Shown: positions 7,553 to 15,983 of the stretch, in pieces
Layout of the letters: each line of letters opens with the position of its first letter
Numbering within the stretch: position 1 is the first letter of the stretch
Assembly: GCA_004555245.1 (NCBI GenBank)
Contig: SFIS01000009.1
Location: forward strand, 1-46,756
Length of the DNA stretch: 46,756 nt
Origin: Bacteroidales bacterium
GTDB taxonomy: Bacteria; Bacteroidota; Bacteroidia; Bacteroidales; Bacteroidaceae
Direction: 5' to 3'
Notes under the pieces: model-generated
Seen by the model: the letters and a program-made list of their open reading frames with translations, nothing else
Told to the model about the DNA's origin: nothing
The model's database searches: none
Translations under genes and position numbers: made by a program

Positions 7553-8605
7553 TCAGCCCTTTGAACAGACGAGGCGTATGGCACGGTAGAGAAAATCGCC
7601 TGTACGATATGCCGTGGAGCCTCCGCAGAGAAGGCGTTGCAGAATCTTTGTGATGCCGCGGCGCGGCTTGTAGGAGAGTAGGGCTTCAGCTTCGCGAAGC
7701 TCTATGCCGTTGCGCCGGCACTCGCGGAAGACATTGAGAAGCCCTATCTCCAACGGCAGCGTGACGTCTGCACGGGCTTCGTAGAATCTGTATATGACTT
7801 CGGAGGCCTTAATGTACGACAACATACTGCGGCGGGAGATGTTCTTTGTATAGGATGCAGAGTTGTCGGTGCGGTAGTGATAGACGACGGCATCGGTGGC
7901 AGAACGTCGGGCGAAGGCTGCAAGACGCGCTGTGAAGCAGAGGTCCTCGGCATAGTCGATGCCTTGTATGAAGGCGTCGGGGAGTTGACGGAGGACGGAG
8001 GTGCGGTATAGCTTGCCCCATACGTGGTTGCCTACGAGGTTCTGGCAGAGGACATGGCGGCGGTAGCGGGCTGCCGTGCCGTGGAGAGGGAGAATCGGGG
8101 CGGAGTGTCTGCCGCCGCAGTATTCGGTGTATGCGCCTTCGACAACGTCGGGCTCTTCGCGCTCCATGACGCTCATGAGGGTGGCTACGGCATCGGGAGG
8201 GAGAATGTCGTCGCTGTCTGCAATGATGAAGAACGGTGTCCGGATGTGACGGACGAGGTTGAGGCGTGTGGCTCCCAACCCCATGTTCGCCGTGTTGCGT
8301 ATCACTCTGACACGGGCACGGCGTTCGGGATGCTGTGCTGCGATGTCGTGGAGGATGGATATGGAGTTGTCGGGCGTGCAGTCGTCGCAGAAGATATACT
8401 CGATGTCGGGATATGTCTGGCGGAACAGGGAGGCGGCGCAGTCGGCGATGTATGCCGCCACGTTATAGACGGGGACGACAACGGTGACGCCCTGCGTGCC
8501 GGATGTGGCATGGTGAGGAAGACTGGCGCCGGGCGGCGGCGTGAGGGTCTGTGACGGCCGGCCGGCAGCTGCAGGCATGGCGTGAAAGGGTGTGGAGGTG
8601 GGCAT
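7553..8605 (-). CDS. Family 2 glycosyltransferase
   Basis: 350-residue GT-A fold enzyme that adds a sugar from a nucleotide donor to a growing glycan at the cytoplasmic face. TVVVPVYNVAAYIADCAASL (about 41-60), the acidic pair in FCDDCTPDNS, and the DxD-type metal site in FFIIADSDDILPPDA are visible. GIDYAEDLCFTARLAAFAR carries the usual ED motif. About 38 residues, Pro- and Thr-rich, precede the first strand, so the true start may be Met9 (base 8581). It begins 9 bp after the stop of the upstream membrane-protein gene, in one operon with the flippase and licD. Confidence 0.9.
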   Translation of the reverse strand: MPTSTPFHAMPAAAGRPSQTLTPPPGASLPHHATSGTQGVTVVVPVYNVAAYIADCAASLFRQTYPDIEYIFCDDCTPDNSISILHDIAAQHPERRARVRVIRNTANMGLGATRLNLVRHIRTPFFIIADSDDILPPDAVATLMSVMEREEPDVVEGAYTEYCGGRHSAPILPLHGTAARYRRHVLCQNLVGNHVWGKLYRTSVLRQLPDAFIQGIDYAEDLCFTARLAAFARRSATDAVVYHYRTDNSASYTKNISRRSMLSYIKASEVIYRFYEARADVTLPLEIGLLNVFRECRRNGIELREAEALLSYKPRRGITKILQRLLCGGSTAYRTGDFLYRAIRLVCSKG

Positions 8606-8614
8606 GGTGAGGGG

Positions 8615-9967
8615 CTAAAGGCTAAGTTTCAGCAGGTGTGATGCCGTGAGCTGTGTGTTGTGAATCCACATATAGACGGTGAGGAAGAGGACGGCGGCGA
8701 GAGTGGCGGTGCGCATACGGCTCCCGCCCTTCTTCAGTGTGAAGGCTATGCAGACGGGGATGACGAACGCCCAGTGGGCTGTCATGATATATACGTCTGC
8801 CGAGGCGAAGTTCATGCCGACGTGCAGAATCATGTCGAAGAGGAACATCGTCAGTGTCATCCATACGATGCGCTCGTGTCTGCCGTACCATATACCTATG
8901 ACAAAGAGAATCAGAATCATCGCCTCGAAGACGTAGTTGGCGGGGTTGGTGTAGCGGATGAGCACGGGGCGGTGGCGGTTGGCGTCCTTCAGCGTACACG
9001 TCTCGTGGAGGATGAAGCCTTCGCCGAAGACGTTCTCCGTGAGTGACGGCAGACGGTCGATGTGGTATTCGGTGTTTGTCAGACCGTCGATGCCGATAAT
9101 TTGGCTGTTGTGTGCTTTCTCCGTATTCTCCAGCGACTGCTGTATCATCTCGGCGAAGACGCTGTCTTTTGCCGAACGTTTGGCTATGATGCTTTCTGCA
9201 TAGCGCTCCTCTTCTCTCTGGGTGGTGTTTGTCTGCCAGACGAAAGCGGCGGCGATGAGGGCAAGGGGCAGGAGATATGCCGCCGAGCGCAGCAGCCAAT
9301 GCCGCAGGCTGCAACGCCGCCACATGGCAAAGAGATCGGCGATGTAGATCTTGACGCAGTTGGTGGTTGTGATGCCGGTAGAGACAAGGCAGAGCAGCAG
9401 CGTCTGCCACAACGGCATAAGCCTGCCCTGGCTTATGGCACGTGCAGAGAGAATGACGGTGAGGAGGAGCAGGGGGAGCGTCAGCGTCATGTGGTCGGGG
9501 GTGAAGAGAGTGAGCATGACGTGCGAGAAGGAGAAGAAGAAGAGAGTGAGGAGGAGGCTCTCAGAAAAGCGCAGAGACAGCGTGCGGCGCATGAGATGAT
9601 AGAACAGCATCCACGAACAGAGGCTCGCAACGCCCCAGACGACGGCGACGATGTGGATGGTGCAGTTGATGCCAGTGATGTCGCGCAGCAGTATGTTGAG
9701 CTGAGACAACGGCCATACCATCATGGCGAGAAGGGGATGGCGCGAGAGGACATAAAGCGGACGCCACTTGCTGATGATGATATATGTGAAGCAGTCGAAG
9801 CCCGAGACCTCGAACTTGGACGAGAAGGCGGTCCAGAAGCCCACCTTGGGATTCACCCATGCCTCGTAGTTGTAGCACAGCATCATGGCATTGAACGCCG
9901 AAACGACGGCAATGCCGATGAAGAGCAGCAACGCCGCCTCTTTATGTCGCTTAAGGTATGCCAGCAT
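8615..9967 (-). CDS. Multi-pass membrane protein, DUF6080-like (paralogue 1)
   Basis: 450-residue integral membrane protein with about ten hydrophobic segments. I recognise it as resembling the DUF6080 proteins of Bacteroidota glycan loci. It is clearly paralogous to the next gene upstream: SGFDCFTYII vs SGFDPLTYEL, SRHPLLAMMVWPLSQLN vs YRHPLLAFMLWPLNQVN, TPDHMTLTLPLLLLTV vs VPDHFVISMTALLLTL, NVFGEGFILHE vs NLFGEALILHG, and ADVYIMTAHWAFVIP vs NEIYIMSPHYLFVIP. A conserved Asp in the first exposed loop and a later HPLL motif recall GT-C glycosyltransferases, but this is inference. Its place between two glycosyltransferases suggests a role in glycan assembly, for example as a transferase or polymerase. 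Confidence 0.75.
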   Translation of the reverse strand: MLAYLKRHKEAALLLFIGIAVVSAFNAMMLCYNYEAWVNPKVGFWTAFSSKFEVSGFDCFTYIIISKWRPLYVLSRHPLLAMMVWPLSQLNILLRDITGINCTIHIVAVVWGVASLCSWMLFYHLMRRTLSLRFSESLLLTLFFFSFSHVMLTLFTPDHMTLTLPLLLLTVILSARAISQGRLMPLWQTLLLCLVSTGITTTNCVKIYIADLFAMWRRCSLRHWLLRSAAYLLPLALIAAAFVWQTNTTQREEERYAESIIAKRSAKDSVFAEMIQQSLENTEKAHNSQIIGIDGLTNTEYHIDRLPSLTENVFGEGFILHETCTLKDANRHRPVLIRYTNPANYVFEAMILILFVIGIWYGRHERIVWMTLTMFLFDMILHVGMNFASADVYIMTAHWAFVIPVCIAFTLKKGGSRMRTATLAAVLFLTVYMWIHNTQLTASHLLKLSL

Positions 9968-10069
9968 CTTTTACCGCTTTGGAAATAAGAATCTGATGTT
10001 TGGCAAGTCGTTGACTTGTCAACTGAAATACTCGATCTGTAATCAAGAACCCCGGGGGATGACTTCTGC

Positions 10070-11524
10070 TCAGCATGAGAGAATGAATCTCGTGATGAGA
10101 GTAGTGTTTGCAGCCCAGCACCATAGTGTGGCTGAGGCGATGGCGATGACAGCCGCAACGCGCCATCTGCCTGCCGAGGGACTGCCGTGCAGACGTTTCA
10201 GCAGGAAAGCGGCGGCAATGGGGATGACGAAGAGATAGTGGGGCGACATGATGTATATCTCGTTTATGCCGAAGCCGAGCCCAAGATGCAGTGCCATGTC
10301 CATGGCGAAGAACGACATCGCTGTCCAAAGAAACAGGCTCTTGCGTCCTGCCCACAGCCCGGCAAGGAAGATGAGGAGGACGAGAGCCTCGATGATGTAG
10401 TTCGCCTTGCACCTGTATCTCACGATGACGGGGCGGTCTCTGAGCACGTCGCCAAGCAGATGCTGCCCGTGCAGGATGAGGGCTTCGCCGAAGAGATTCT
10501 CTACCACGGTGTCCCACCGCGGCGTGGTGATGTCAGTCCATCGCATGAACTCGCCCTTCGCTATCGGCTTGCCGGTGTTGCGGTTCCATATCTTCTTGCG
10601 GTCGGCACGGTATTTCGCTACGGCGCGCTCCTGCTTGATCTTCTTCACAAGCCTCTCCACCTCAGCCTTGCCGGCAGTGCCCATGGAGTCTCTGACCTGC
10701 TGGCGTATCGCCTCTGTGTGTGCACGGTCTTTCTTCATCTTCAGTTCTTTGCGCGCCATCTCTTTAGGCCAGACGAAGGTGCGGTATTCCCAGCGTGCGA
10801 AACCCCATATAAGGAGCGCTGGCAGAATGACTGCAAGGATGAGGAAGAGAGGGCGGAAGAAACGCCGGCGGCGTGTGAAGAGTGCGGCGAGGAAGACTTT
10901 CAGCCCGTTGTTGAGCGACACGCCTGCCGTGACAACAAATAACGCTACCGTCTCTTTGGCGTTCAGGGCGGAGCCGTGACGGAGCTTCATGCCGGTGACA
11001 TAAAGCGTGAGGAGCAATGCTGTCATGGAGATGACGAAATGGTCGGGAACCATTGTCGATAGCATGATGAAGGCGAAGCCGTAGTAGAAGGCGCACAGGA
11101 GGAATGCCTCGCGTCGCTCTGTCTCTATGATGCGTGTGAAGATGCGGAAGAGGAAGAGGCACGAGTATGTGGCGCAGACAACGAGCATCACCGCCGTCAC
11201 TAACGTGGCGCAGTTGGTGCCGGTGAGCATGATAAGCATCTGGTTGACCTGATTGAGAGGCCAGAGCATAAAGGCGAGCAGCGGATGGCGATAGACGTTA
11301 TACACCGTGTCCCACTGCGACATCAGCTCGTAGGTCAGAGGGTCGAAGCCGGAGATGTGGAAGGTGCCGACGAAGAGACGGTGGTAGGACTCCGTGAGCT
11401 GGCTGAACGAGCCGTAGTATTTCGCCACAGTCATGGCGTTGAGCACGGTGAAGACGAGTGCAGAGACGGCTGCCAGCCATCGTTCTTCGGGATGGATGCG
11501 TAGTATGTTCAGTATCTTGCGCAT
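10070..11524 (-). CDS. Multi-pass membrane protein, DUF6080-like (paralogue 2)
   Basis: 484-residue paralogue of the 8615-9967 product, sharing the loop motifs SGFDPLTY, YRHPLLAFMLWPLNQVN, VPDHFVISM and EIYIMSPHYLFVIPI. It differs by a longer charged region at about residues 255-335 (KEMARKELKMKKDRAHTEAI and onward, Lys/Arg/Glu-rich, likely coiled) facing one side of the membrane before NLFGEALILHG. Its start overlaps the upstream GT4 gene by 16 bp. It looks like a tandem duplicate that has diverged to serve a related substrate. No function is established by the sequence. Confidence 0.75.
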   Translation of the reverse strand: MRKILNILRIHPEERWLAAVSALVFTVLNAMTVAKYYGSFSQLTESYHRLFVGTFHISGFDPLTYELMSQWDTVYNVYRHPLLAFMLWPLNQVNQMLIMLTGTNCATLVTAVMLVVCATYSCLFLFRIFTRIIETERREAFLLCAFYYGFAFIMLSTMVPDHFVISMTALLLTLYVTGMKLRHGSALNAKETVALFVVTAGVSLNNGLKVFLAALFTRRRRFFRPLFLILAVILPALLIWGFARWEYRTFVWPKEMARKELKMKKDRAHTEAIRQQVRDSMGTAGKAEVERLVKKIKQERAVAKYRADRKKIWNRNTGKPIAKGEFMRWTDITTPRWDTVVENLFGEALILHGQHLLGDVLRDRPVIVRYRCKANYIIEALVLLIFLAGLWAGRKSLFLWTAMSFFAMDMALHLGLGFGINEIYIMSPHYLFVIPIAAAFLLKRLHGSPSAGRWRVAAVIAIASATLWCWAANTTLITRFILSC

Positions 11525-12762
11525 GGAGGTATGGATTGTGGTGCGTGGGGTGTCTGGGATTGTGGCACGCCTGACTTGTATATGGAGATGTATCTCTCCG
11601 CCACGACGGTCTCGCTGTATTCGCGCACCGCCTTCTCGCGGCAGTGTGTGCTGTATGCGATGTTGTTCTCGAGAACGTCTGCCAGCCCTTGTGCGAGGTC
11701 GTGTGCGTCGCGGTATCGTGCGACGTATCCGTTCACTTTATGGTCTATCATTTCCGGAATGCCCCCGGTATTGAATCCGACACACGGTGTGCCGCACGCC
11801 ATCGCCTCCATGATGGTGTTAGGCAGGTTCTCTGAGAGAGACGGCAGTACGAAGGCGTCGGCGGCGGAATATATGCGGCGTATGGTTTCCGCATCGTTGA
11901 TGTAACCGAGCGGGAAGATTTCTGTTGACGGCATCATCCCGCCCATGTCTTCTCCCTTCCCTCCCAGCATGACGAGAGCGACGTCGGAGTTGTCTAAGCT
12001 GCGGATGGCTTCGGCAAGGAATGTCATGCCCTTGTTGGGGTTGTTGACGTTCTGTGCCACAAAGAGCAGCAGCCGCTTTCCGGCGGGCAGGTGCAGCGCA
12101 CGGCGGCATTCTGCCTTGTCGAGAGGCTTGAAGAGGTCGGTGTCGATGGGGTTTGGGACATGGCGCACGTCTTGTCCTGACAGCAGACTGCTTTTCTCTG
12201 CCTCTGCCATCAGCCACGAGCTGCATGCCACGAATGTGATGTTGCGCTTGGAATACAGGCGGCGTTTCTTCTCCCAGACGGTGTGCGAGAGGTCGGCGGG
12301 ATGCGGACGGGTGAGGTATTTGCAGTTGCCGCACTCATTGCGGTAGGCTTCGCAGCCGAGCGTGAGGTGGCAGATGCCTGTCGTGTTCCATGCGTCGTGC
12401 ATGGTCCATACGATGCGTTTTCCGCTGTCGATGATTTTCTGCAGGGTTTGAAACGACAGGAATCCCTGGTTCACCCAATGCAGGTGTATGACGTCCGCCT
12501 CCTTGTATTCTTCCAGTTGTGTTATGTCCTCGCCGGCGAGAGCTGTGTCTATGGCGTAGAGATTGTCACGTCTGCCGCGGTTGGCAAGGAGTATGGCGGT
12601 GCGTTCTCTTACGAACGCCCATGTCTTACCCTTTATCCATCCCTTGCTGCTGACCGCCATGGATGTCCCGACACCGCTTTTCGTCAGTGCCTCCCTCAGT
12701 CGCGAGGCTGCTATCGCTGCGCCTCCCGCTTTCTCGTATGTGCTAAGTATCAGTACTCTCAC
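11509..12762 (-). CDS. Family 4 glycosyltransferase (GT-B)
   Basis: 417-residue GT4-type retaining transferase. The N-terminal domain has MRVLILSTYEKAGGAAIAAS and the acceptor-side ADVIHLHWVNQGFLS and WTMHDAWNTTGICH. The C-terminal donor domain has LFVAQNVNNPNKG, ending in SENLPNTIMEAMACGTPCVG plus FNTGGIPEM, the E-x7-E signature. The HDAW...C...C region with GCEAYRNECGNCKYL is seen in a GT4 subgroup of capsule and O-antigen loci. It starts 43 bp after the pepD stop and runs into the first membrane-protein gene with a 16-bp overlap. The donor sugar cannot be read from sequence. Confidence 0.92.
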   Translation of the reverse strand: MRVLILSTYEKAGGAAIAASRLREALTKSGVGTSMAVSSKGWIKGKTWAFVRERTAILLANRGRRDNLYAIDTALAGEDITQLEEYKEADVIHLHWVNQGFLSFQTLQKIIDSGKRIVWTMHDAWNTTGICHLTLGCEAYRNECGNCKYLTRPHPADLSHTVWEKKRRLYSKRNITFVACSSWLMAEAEKSSLLSGQDVRHVPNPIDTDLFKPLDKAECRRALHLPAGKRLLLFVAQNVNNPNKGMTFLAEAIRSLDNSDVALVMLGGKGEDMGGMMPSTEIFPLGYINDAETIRRIYSAADAFVLPSLSENLPNTIMEAMACGTPCVGFNTGGIPEMIDHKVNGYVARYRDAHDLAQGLADVLENNIAYSTHCREKAVREYSETVVAERYISIYKSGVPQSQTPHAPQSIPPCARY

Positions 12763-12805
12763 CGTCAGTGATGGTATGTATATGTATGCGTGTCGCCGTC
12801 TCCGG

Positions 12806-14239
12806 TTACAGTCTTCCGAGCAGTTCAGTCACCACGCGCCAGATGTTATCGACAGTTGACAGCTGCACACGCTCCTGCACGCTGTGCGGCTCGACGATGC
12901 GCGGCCCGATGCTTGCGATGTGCAGCCCCGGGAATTTCTCTACGAGGAATCCTGCCTCGAGCACGAAATGCATCGCCACCTTCTTTGGCGTGAATCCGAG
13001 GACATCCTCGAATGTCTTGCACGTGATGTTGACGAGGCTGTTGTCCGGGTCTTCTTTCCATGCCGGGGCTTTCATCACCGTCTCTACGTCGGCTCCGCTC
13101 AGTTCGAAGATTTTCCTTATCTGCATTGCGATATTCTCCATGGCGGCGTTGTCGAAGCTGCGGGTGTGCGTGCTCACTTCAAACATGTTGTCTTTCTGGA
13201 CGACACGCCCGATGTTGTTGCTGGTCATCGCTGTCTGTGTGTCGAGCATCTCGATGGGGCCTGCCGGAATGCCGTTGATGGCAGCAAGCAGCAGATGTGT
13301 CGCTTCTTCAGACACCACGCCCGCTTTCCATACCGACGCTTCGCACGCAGCGGTCACGTCGCCGTCTGTCCCGGCATACTGTCGTTCGAGTTCTTCGTCG
13401 CATTGTGTCACAAGGCTTTCAAATCTTCTTGCGTCGTCTTTCGGCAACACTACCTTTGCCGATGCAGACGAAGGAATCGACGCAGCTGCGGTCCCTCCGT
13501 TGAAGTTTACGAGATACAGCTTTATGTCGCATTGCCTTATGGCTACGAGGAGCAGGTTTGCGAGGACCTTTATCGCGTTCGCCCTGTTGCGTACGATATC
13601 CACTCCGCTGTGTCCTCCCTTTCCTCCGCTGACGCTGACGTTGTATGCCAGGTATCCCTCTGGCATCCGTTGCTTCGTGTAAGGCAGTCTGGCAGTCTGC
13701 ATGAACGCGCCTGCGGCTCCTACTGTTATCTCGTCGTATGCTTCGGAATCGAGGTTCAGCACCCGTCTGCCATTGATGAAGTCGGGGCTCATGCGTTCTG
13801 CTCCGCTCATGCCGTCCTCTTCGTTTGTCGTGGTCAGCACCTCAAGTTGCGGGTGCCGCATTGTCTTGTCTGCGAGGATGGCGAGTGCCATTGCCAGTCC
13901 GATGCCGTTGTCCGCGCCGAGCGATGTGCCTTTCGCCCTCATCCATCTCTCTCCGTCGATGCTTACGGTTTCCGCCTCTATGGCGTCGCGGAGCGGGTTG
14001 AAGCGTTTCCCTTCTTCTGCCACACACACCATGTCGCAGTGGTTGAGGATGACGAGAGGCTCATGATTCTCATATCCCGGCGATGCCGGCTTTCTGATGA
14101 CGACACAGTTCTCGCTGTCACGTTGCCATTCGAGACCGTGGGTGTCGGCGAAGCGGCAGAGGAAGTCGGCTATCTGCCCTTCGTGGTGCGACGGGCGCGG
14201 GATGGCGTTTATGTCTTTGAAGATTTTGTAGTAGCTCAT
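12806..14239 (-). CDS. pepD: Aminoacyl-histidine dipeptidase (M20C)
   Basis: 477-residue cytosolic metallopeptidase of the PepD family, which hydrolyses Xaa-His and other dipeptides. Zinc ligands and catalytic residues are visible in VILNHCDMVC, GTSLGADNGIGLAMA, TTTNEEDGMSGAERM and VLNLDSEAYDEIT. A HSGVDIVRNRANAIKVLANLL segment matches the lid/dimerisation domain. Length is normal. It sits between a sugar aminotransferase and a GT4 gene, so housekeeping and glycan genes are mixed here. No standard promoter is visible in the 120 bp before it. Confidence 0.95.
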   Translation of the reverse strand: MSYYKIFKDINAIPRPSHHEGQIADFLCRFADTHGLEWQRDSENCVVIRKPASPGYENHEPLVILNHCDMVCVAEEGKRFNPLRDAIEAETVSIDGERWMRAKGTSLGADNGIGLAMALAILADKTMRHPQLEVLTTTNEEDGMSGAERMSPDFINGRRVLNLDSEAYDEITVGAAGAFMQTARLPYTKQRMPEGYLAYNVSVSGGKGGHSGVDIVRNRANAIKVLANLLLVAIRQCDIKLYLVNFNGGTAAASIPSSASAKVVLPKDDARRFESLVTQCDEELERQYAGTDGDVTAACEASVWKAGVVSEEATHLLLAAINGIPAGPIEMLDTQTAMTSNNIGRVVQKDNMFEVSTHTRSFDNAAMENIAMQIRKIFELSGADVETVMKAPAWKEDPDNSLVNITCKTFEDVLGFTPKKVAMHFVLEAGFLVEKFPGLHIASIGPRIVEPHSVQERVQLSTVDNIWRVVTELLGRL

Positions 14240-14260
14240 GATGTCGGCTGGTGTGGGTTG

Positions 14261-14301
14261 TATATAATAAGGTGTCAGATTCTGTATATATATAATAAGG
14301 T
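14261..14301. repeat. Two copies of TATATAATAAGGT before pepD
   Basis: Direct copies at 14261-14273 and 14289-14301. The first is extended to TATATAATAAGGTGT, whose reverse complement recurs at 22439-22453 and 28937-28951 in other intergenic regions. Confidence 0.5.
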
Positions 14302-14359
14302 ATAGGCAGTCTGGCTATAAAAATATGATGTGCATGTGAATGTATTCGGAATATCCAGC

Positions 14360-15463
14360 CTATAAGCAGAACGCATTGACAGCCTCGACTACTCTGCGGC
14401 ATTCGTCGTCTGTCATTGCGGGATGGCATGGCAGCGAGAGTTCTTCGCGGTGAATCTTCTCCGTCACGGGCAGCGTCAGGTGATGCATCTCTCTGTATGC
14501 TTCCTGCCGGTGTGGCGGGATGGGGTAGTGTATCATCGTCGCTATGCCTGCGTCGGCGAGATGAGCCTGCAGCCTCTCCCTGTCTTTGCAGAAGACAGGG
14601 AAGATGTGTACCACCCCTCCTGCCGGCGGCATCTTCACCGCCTTGTTCCTCATGCCTTCGAGGTATCGTCCTGCTATCTCCTGCCTTCTTCCGTTGTCTT
14701 TGTCGAGGTGTGTGAGCTTCACTCTGAGCACTGCGGCTTGTATGTCGTCCAATCTCGAGTTCCTTCCCTTGTTGCGGAAGATGTATTTCTTGTCTGAGCC
14801 GTAGTTTGCGAGACGCCTCACCATCTGTGCCGTCCCGTCGTGGCCGGTGACTACACATCCGGCGTCACCGAGGGCTCCGAGGTTCTTTCCGGGATAGAAT
14901 GAGTATGCGCAGGCAGCCGTCACGTCTGCCGGCACAGTGTCGTGCCGAAGCCCGTGTGCCTGTGCGCAGTCTTCGAGTAGCATCAGCCGGTGTTTCCGGC
15001 ATATCTCCGCAATGTCCTTGCAGTAGGCGTTATAGCCGTAGAGATGCACAATCATGATGCAGCGTGTGCGTTTTGTCACGGCCTCCTCGATACGTTGCGG
15101 GTCTATCTGCAGCGTGTCTTGACGCGGCTCTACGGGCACTGGCTTCAGCCCGCTGTTGCTCACGGCGAGCCACGAGGCTATGTATGTGTTAGCGGGCACT
15201 ATGACCTCGTCGCCTTCCGCTATCATCCCCATCTCTTTCCATGCCGTCAGTGTTAGCGTGAGTGCATCCAGTCCGTTGGCGCATCCTATGCAATGTTCTT
15301 GCCGGGTGTAAGCCGCATATTCTTTTTCGAACGCCTTCACTTCTTCTCCGAGGAGATACCATCCGCTTCTCACCACTCGCTCCACGGCACGCATTATCTC
15401 ATCGCCGTGCATCGCGGTGATGTCTTTCAGCGGCAGATATGCTATGTCGTGTTGCCCTGTCAT
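14360..15463 (-). CDS. DegT/DnrJ/EryC1 sugar aminotransferase
   Basis: 367-residue PLP-dependent aminotransferase acting on nucleotide-linked keto-sugars. YLLGEEVKAFEKEYAAYT, CANGLDALTLTL, VIVPANTYIASWLAV and LLEDCAQAHG are family hallmarks. The PLP-lysine lies in SFYPGKNLGALGDAG, followed by NYGSDKKYIFRNKGRNSRLD. It resembles FdtB/QdtB-type 3-amino-3,6-dideoxyhexose aminotransferases, so an amino sugar is a likely component of the glycan. No matching dTDP-sugar isomerase or acyltransferase lies beside it. It sits 61 bp after the RNase H gene and before pepD. Confidence 0.9.
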   Translation of the reverse strand: MTGQHDIAYLPLKDITAMHGDEIMRAVERVVRSGWYLLGEEVKAFEKEYAAYTRQEHCIGCANGLDALTLTLTAWKEMGMIAEGDEVIVPANTYIASWLAVSNSGLKPVPVEPRQDTLQIDPQRIEEAVTKRTRCIMIVHLYGYNAYCKDIAEICRKHRLMLLEDCAQAHGLRHDTVPADVTAACAYSFYPGKNLGALGDAGCVVTGHDGTAQMVRRLANYGSDKKYIFRNKGRNSRLDDIQAAVLRVKLTHLDKDNGRRQEIAGRYLEGMRNKAVKMPPAGGVVHIFPVFCKDRERLQAHLADAGIATMIHYPIPPHRQEAYREMHHLTLPVTEKIHREELSLPCHPAMTDDECRRVVEAVNAFCL

Positions 15464-15524
15464 GTGTGTTGCTCAATGGTGACGTTCGTGTTGTTTGTGA
15501 CACCGGATATTTCGGCAGCCAATG

Positions 15525-15944
15525 CTATTTCCTTCCGAAGTCGGCGGGAATCTCGCCCCAGTTCTTCGTGTCCCATTTCAGTATGGGCACTCTGAATGAG
15601 TGTGTGCGTAGCCAGTTCTCAGCCCTTGTGATGATGTCGTGCAGCTGTCGTGTCTGGTCGTTCATCTCAAGTTTCGTCTTGCATTGCATCTTCTTCACCC
15701 ACAGCTGTGCATTGACAGAATCGGAGTAAATGACGTGTCTGTTCATCCCCTGCCTTTCCAGGAGGGCGAGGGCATGAACGATGGCGAGGAACTCTCCGAT
15801 GTTGTTGGTCCCGTGCATCGGTCCGAAGTGGAATATCTGCCTGCCGGTGTTGAGGTCCACGCCACGGTATTCCATCGGTCCCGGATTTCCGGAGCAGGCG
15901 GCGTCCACCGCCCATGCCAGTTGTGTGCTGTATGTGGGGGTCAT
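15525..15944 (-). CDS. Ribonuclease H (type HI-like)
   Basis: 139-residue protein with the RNase H fold and all four acidic residues: D14 in AVDAACSGNPG, E51 in NNIGEFLAIV, D75 in VIYSDSVN and D135 in GEIPADFGRK. It would cut RNA in RNA:DNA hybrids. The C-terminal KWDTKNWGEIPADFGRK is typical of Bacteroidota RNase H proteins that often carry an N-terminal viroplasmin-like domain; this one begins directly at the catalytic domain. It lies 39 bp after argS, with which it is probably cotranscribed. Confidence 0.88.
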   Translation of the reverse strand: MTPTYSTQLAWAVDAACSGNPGPMEYRGVDLNTGRQIFHFGPMHGTNNIGEFLAIVHALALLERQGMNRHVIYSDSVNAQLWVKKMQCKTKLEMNDQTRQLHDIITRAENWLRTHSFRVPILKWDTKNWGEIPADFGRK

Positions 15945-15983
15945 TGATTTTCAGGTCGCCTTGTCAACATAATTATGGTCATA

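Noticed and set aside
9062..9988. Long plus-strand ORFs opposite the glycan genes (for example 308 codons here)
   Set aside because: They mirror real minus-strand membrane-protein genes, with charged low-complexity translations and no family motifs.
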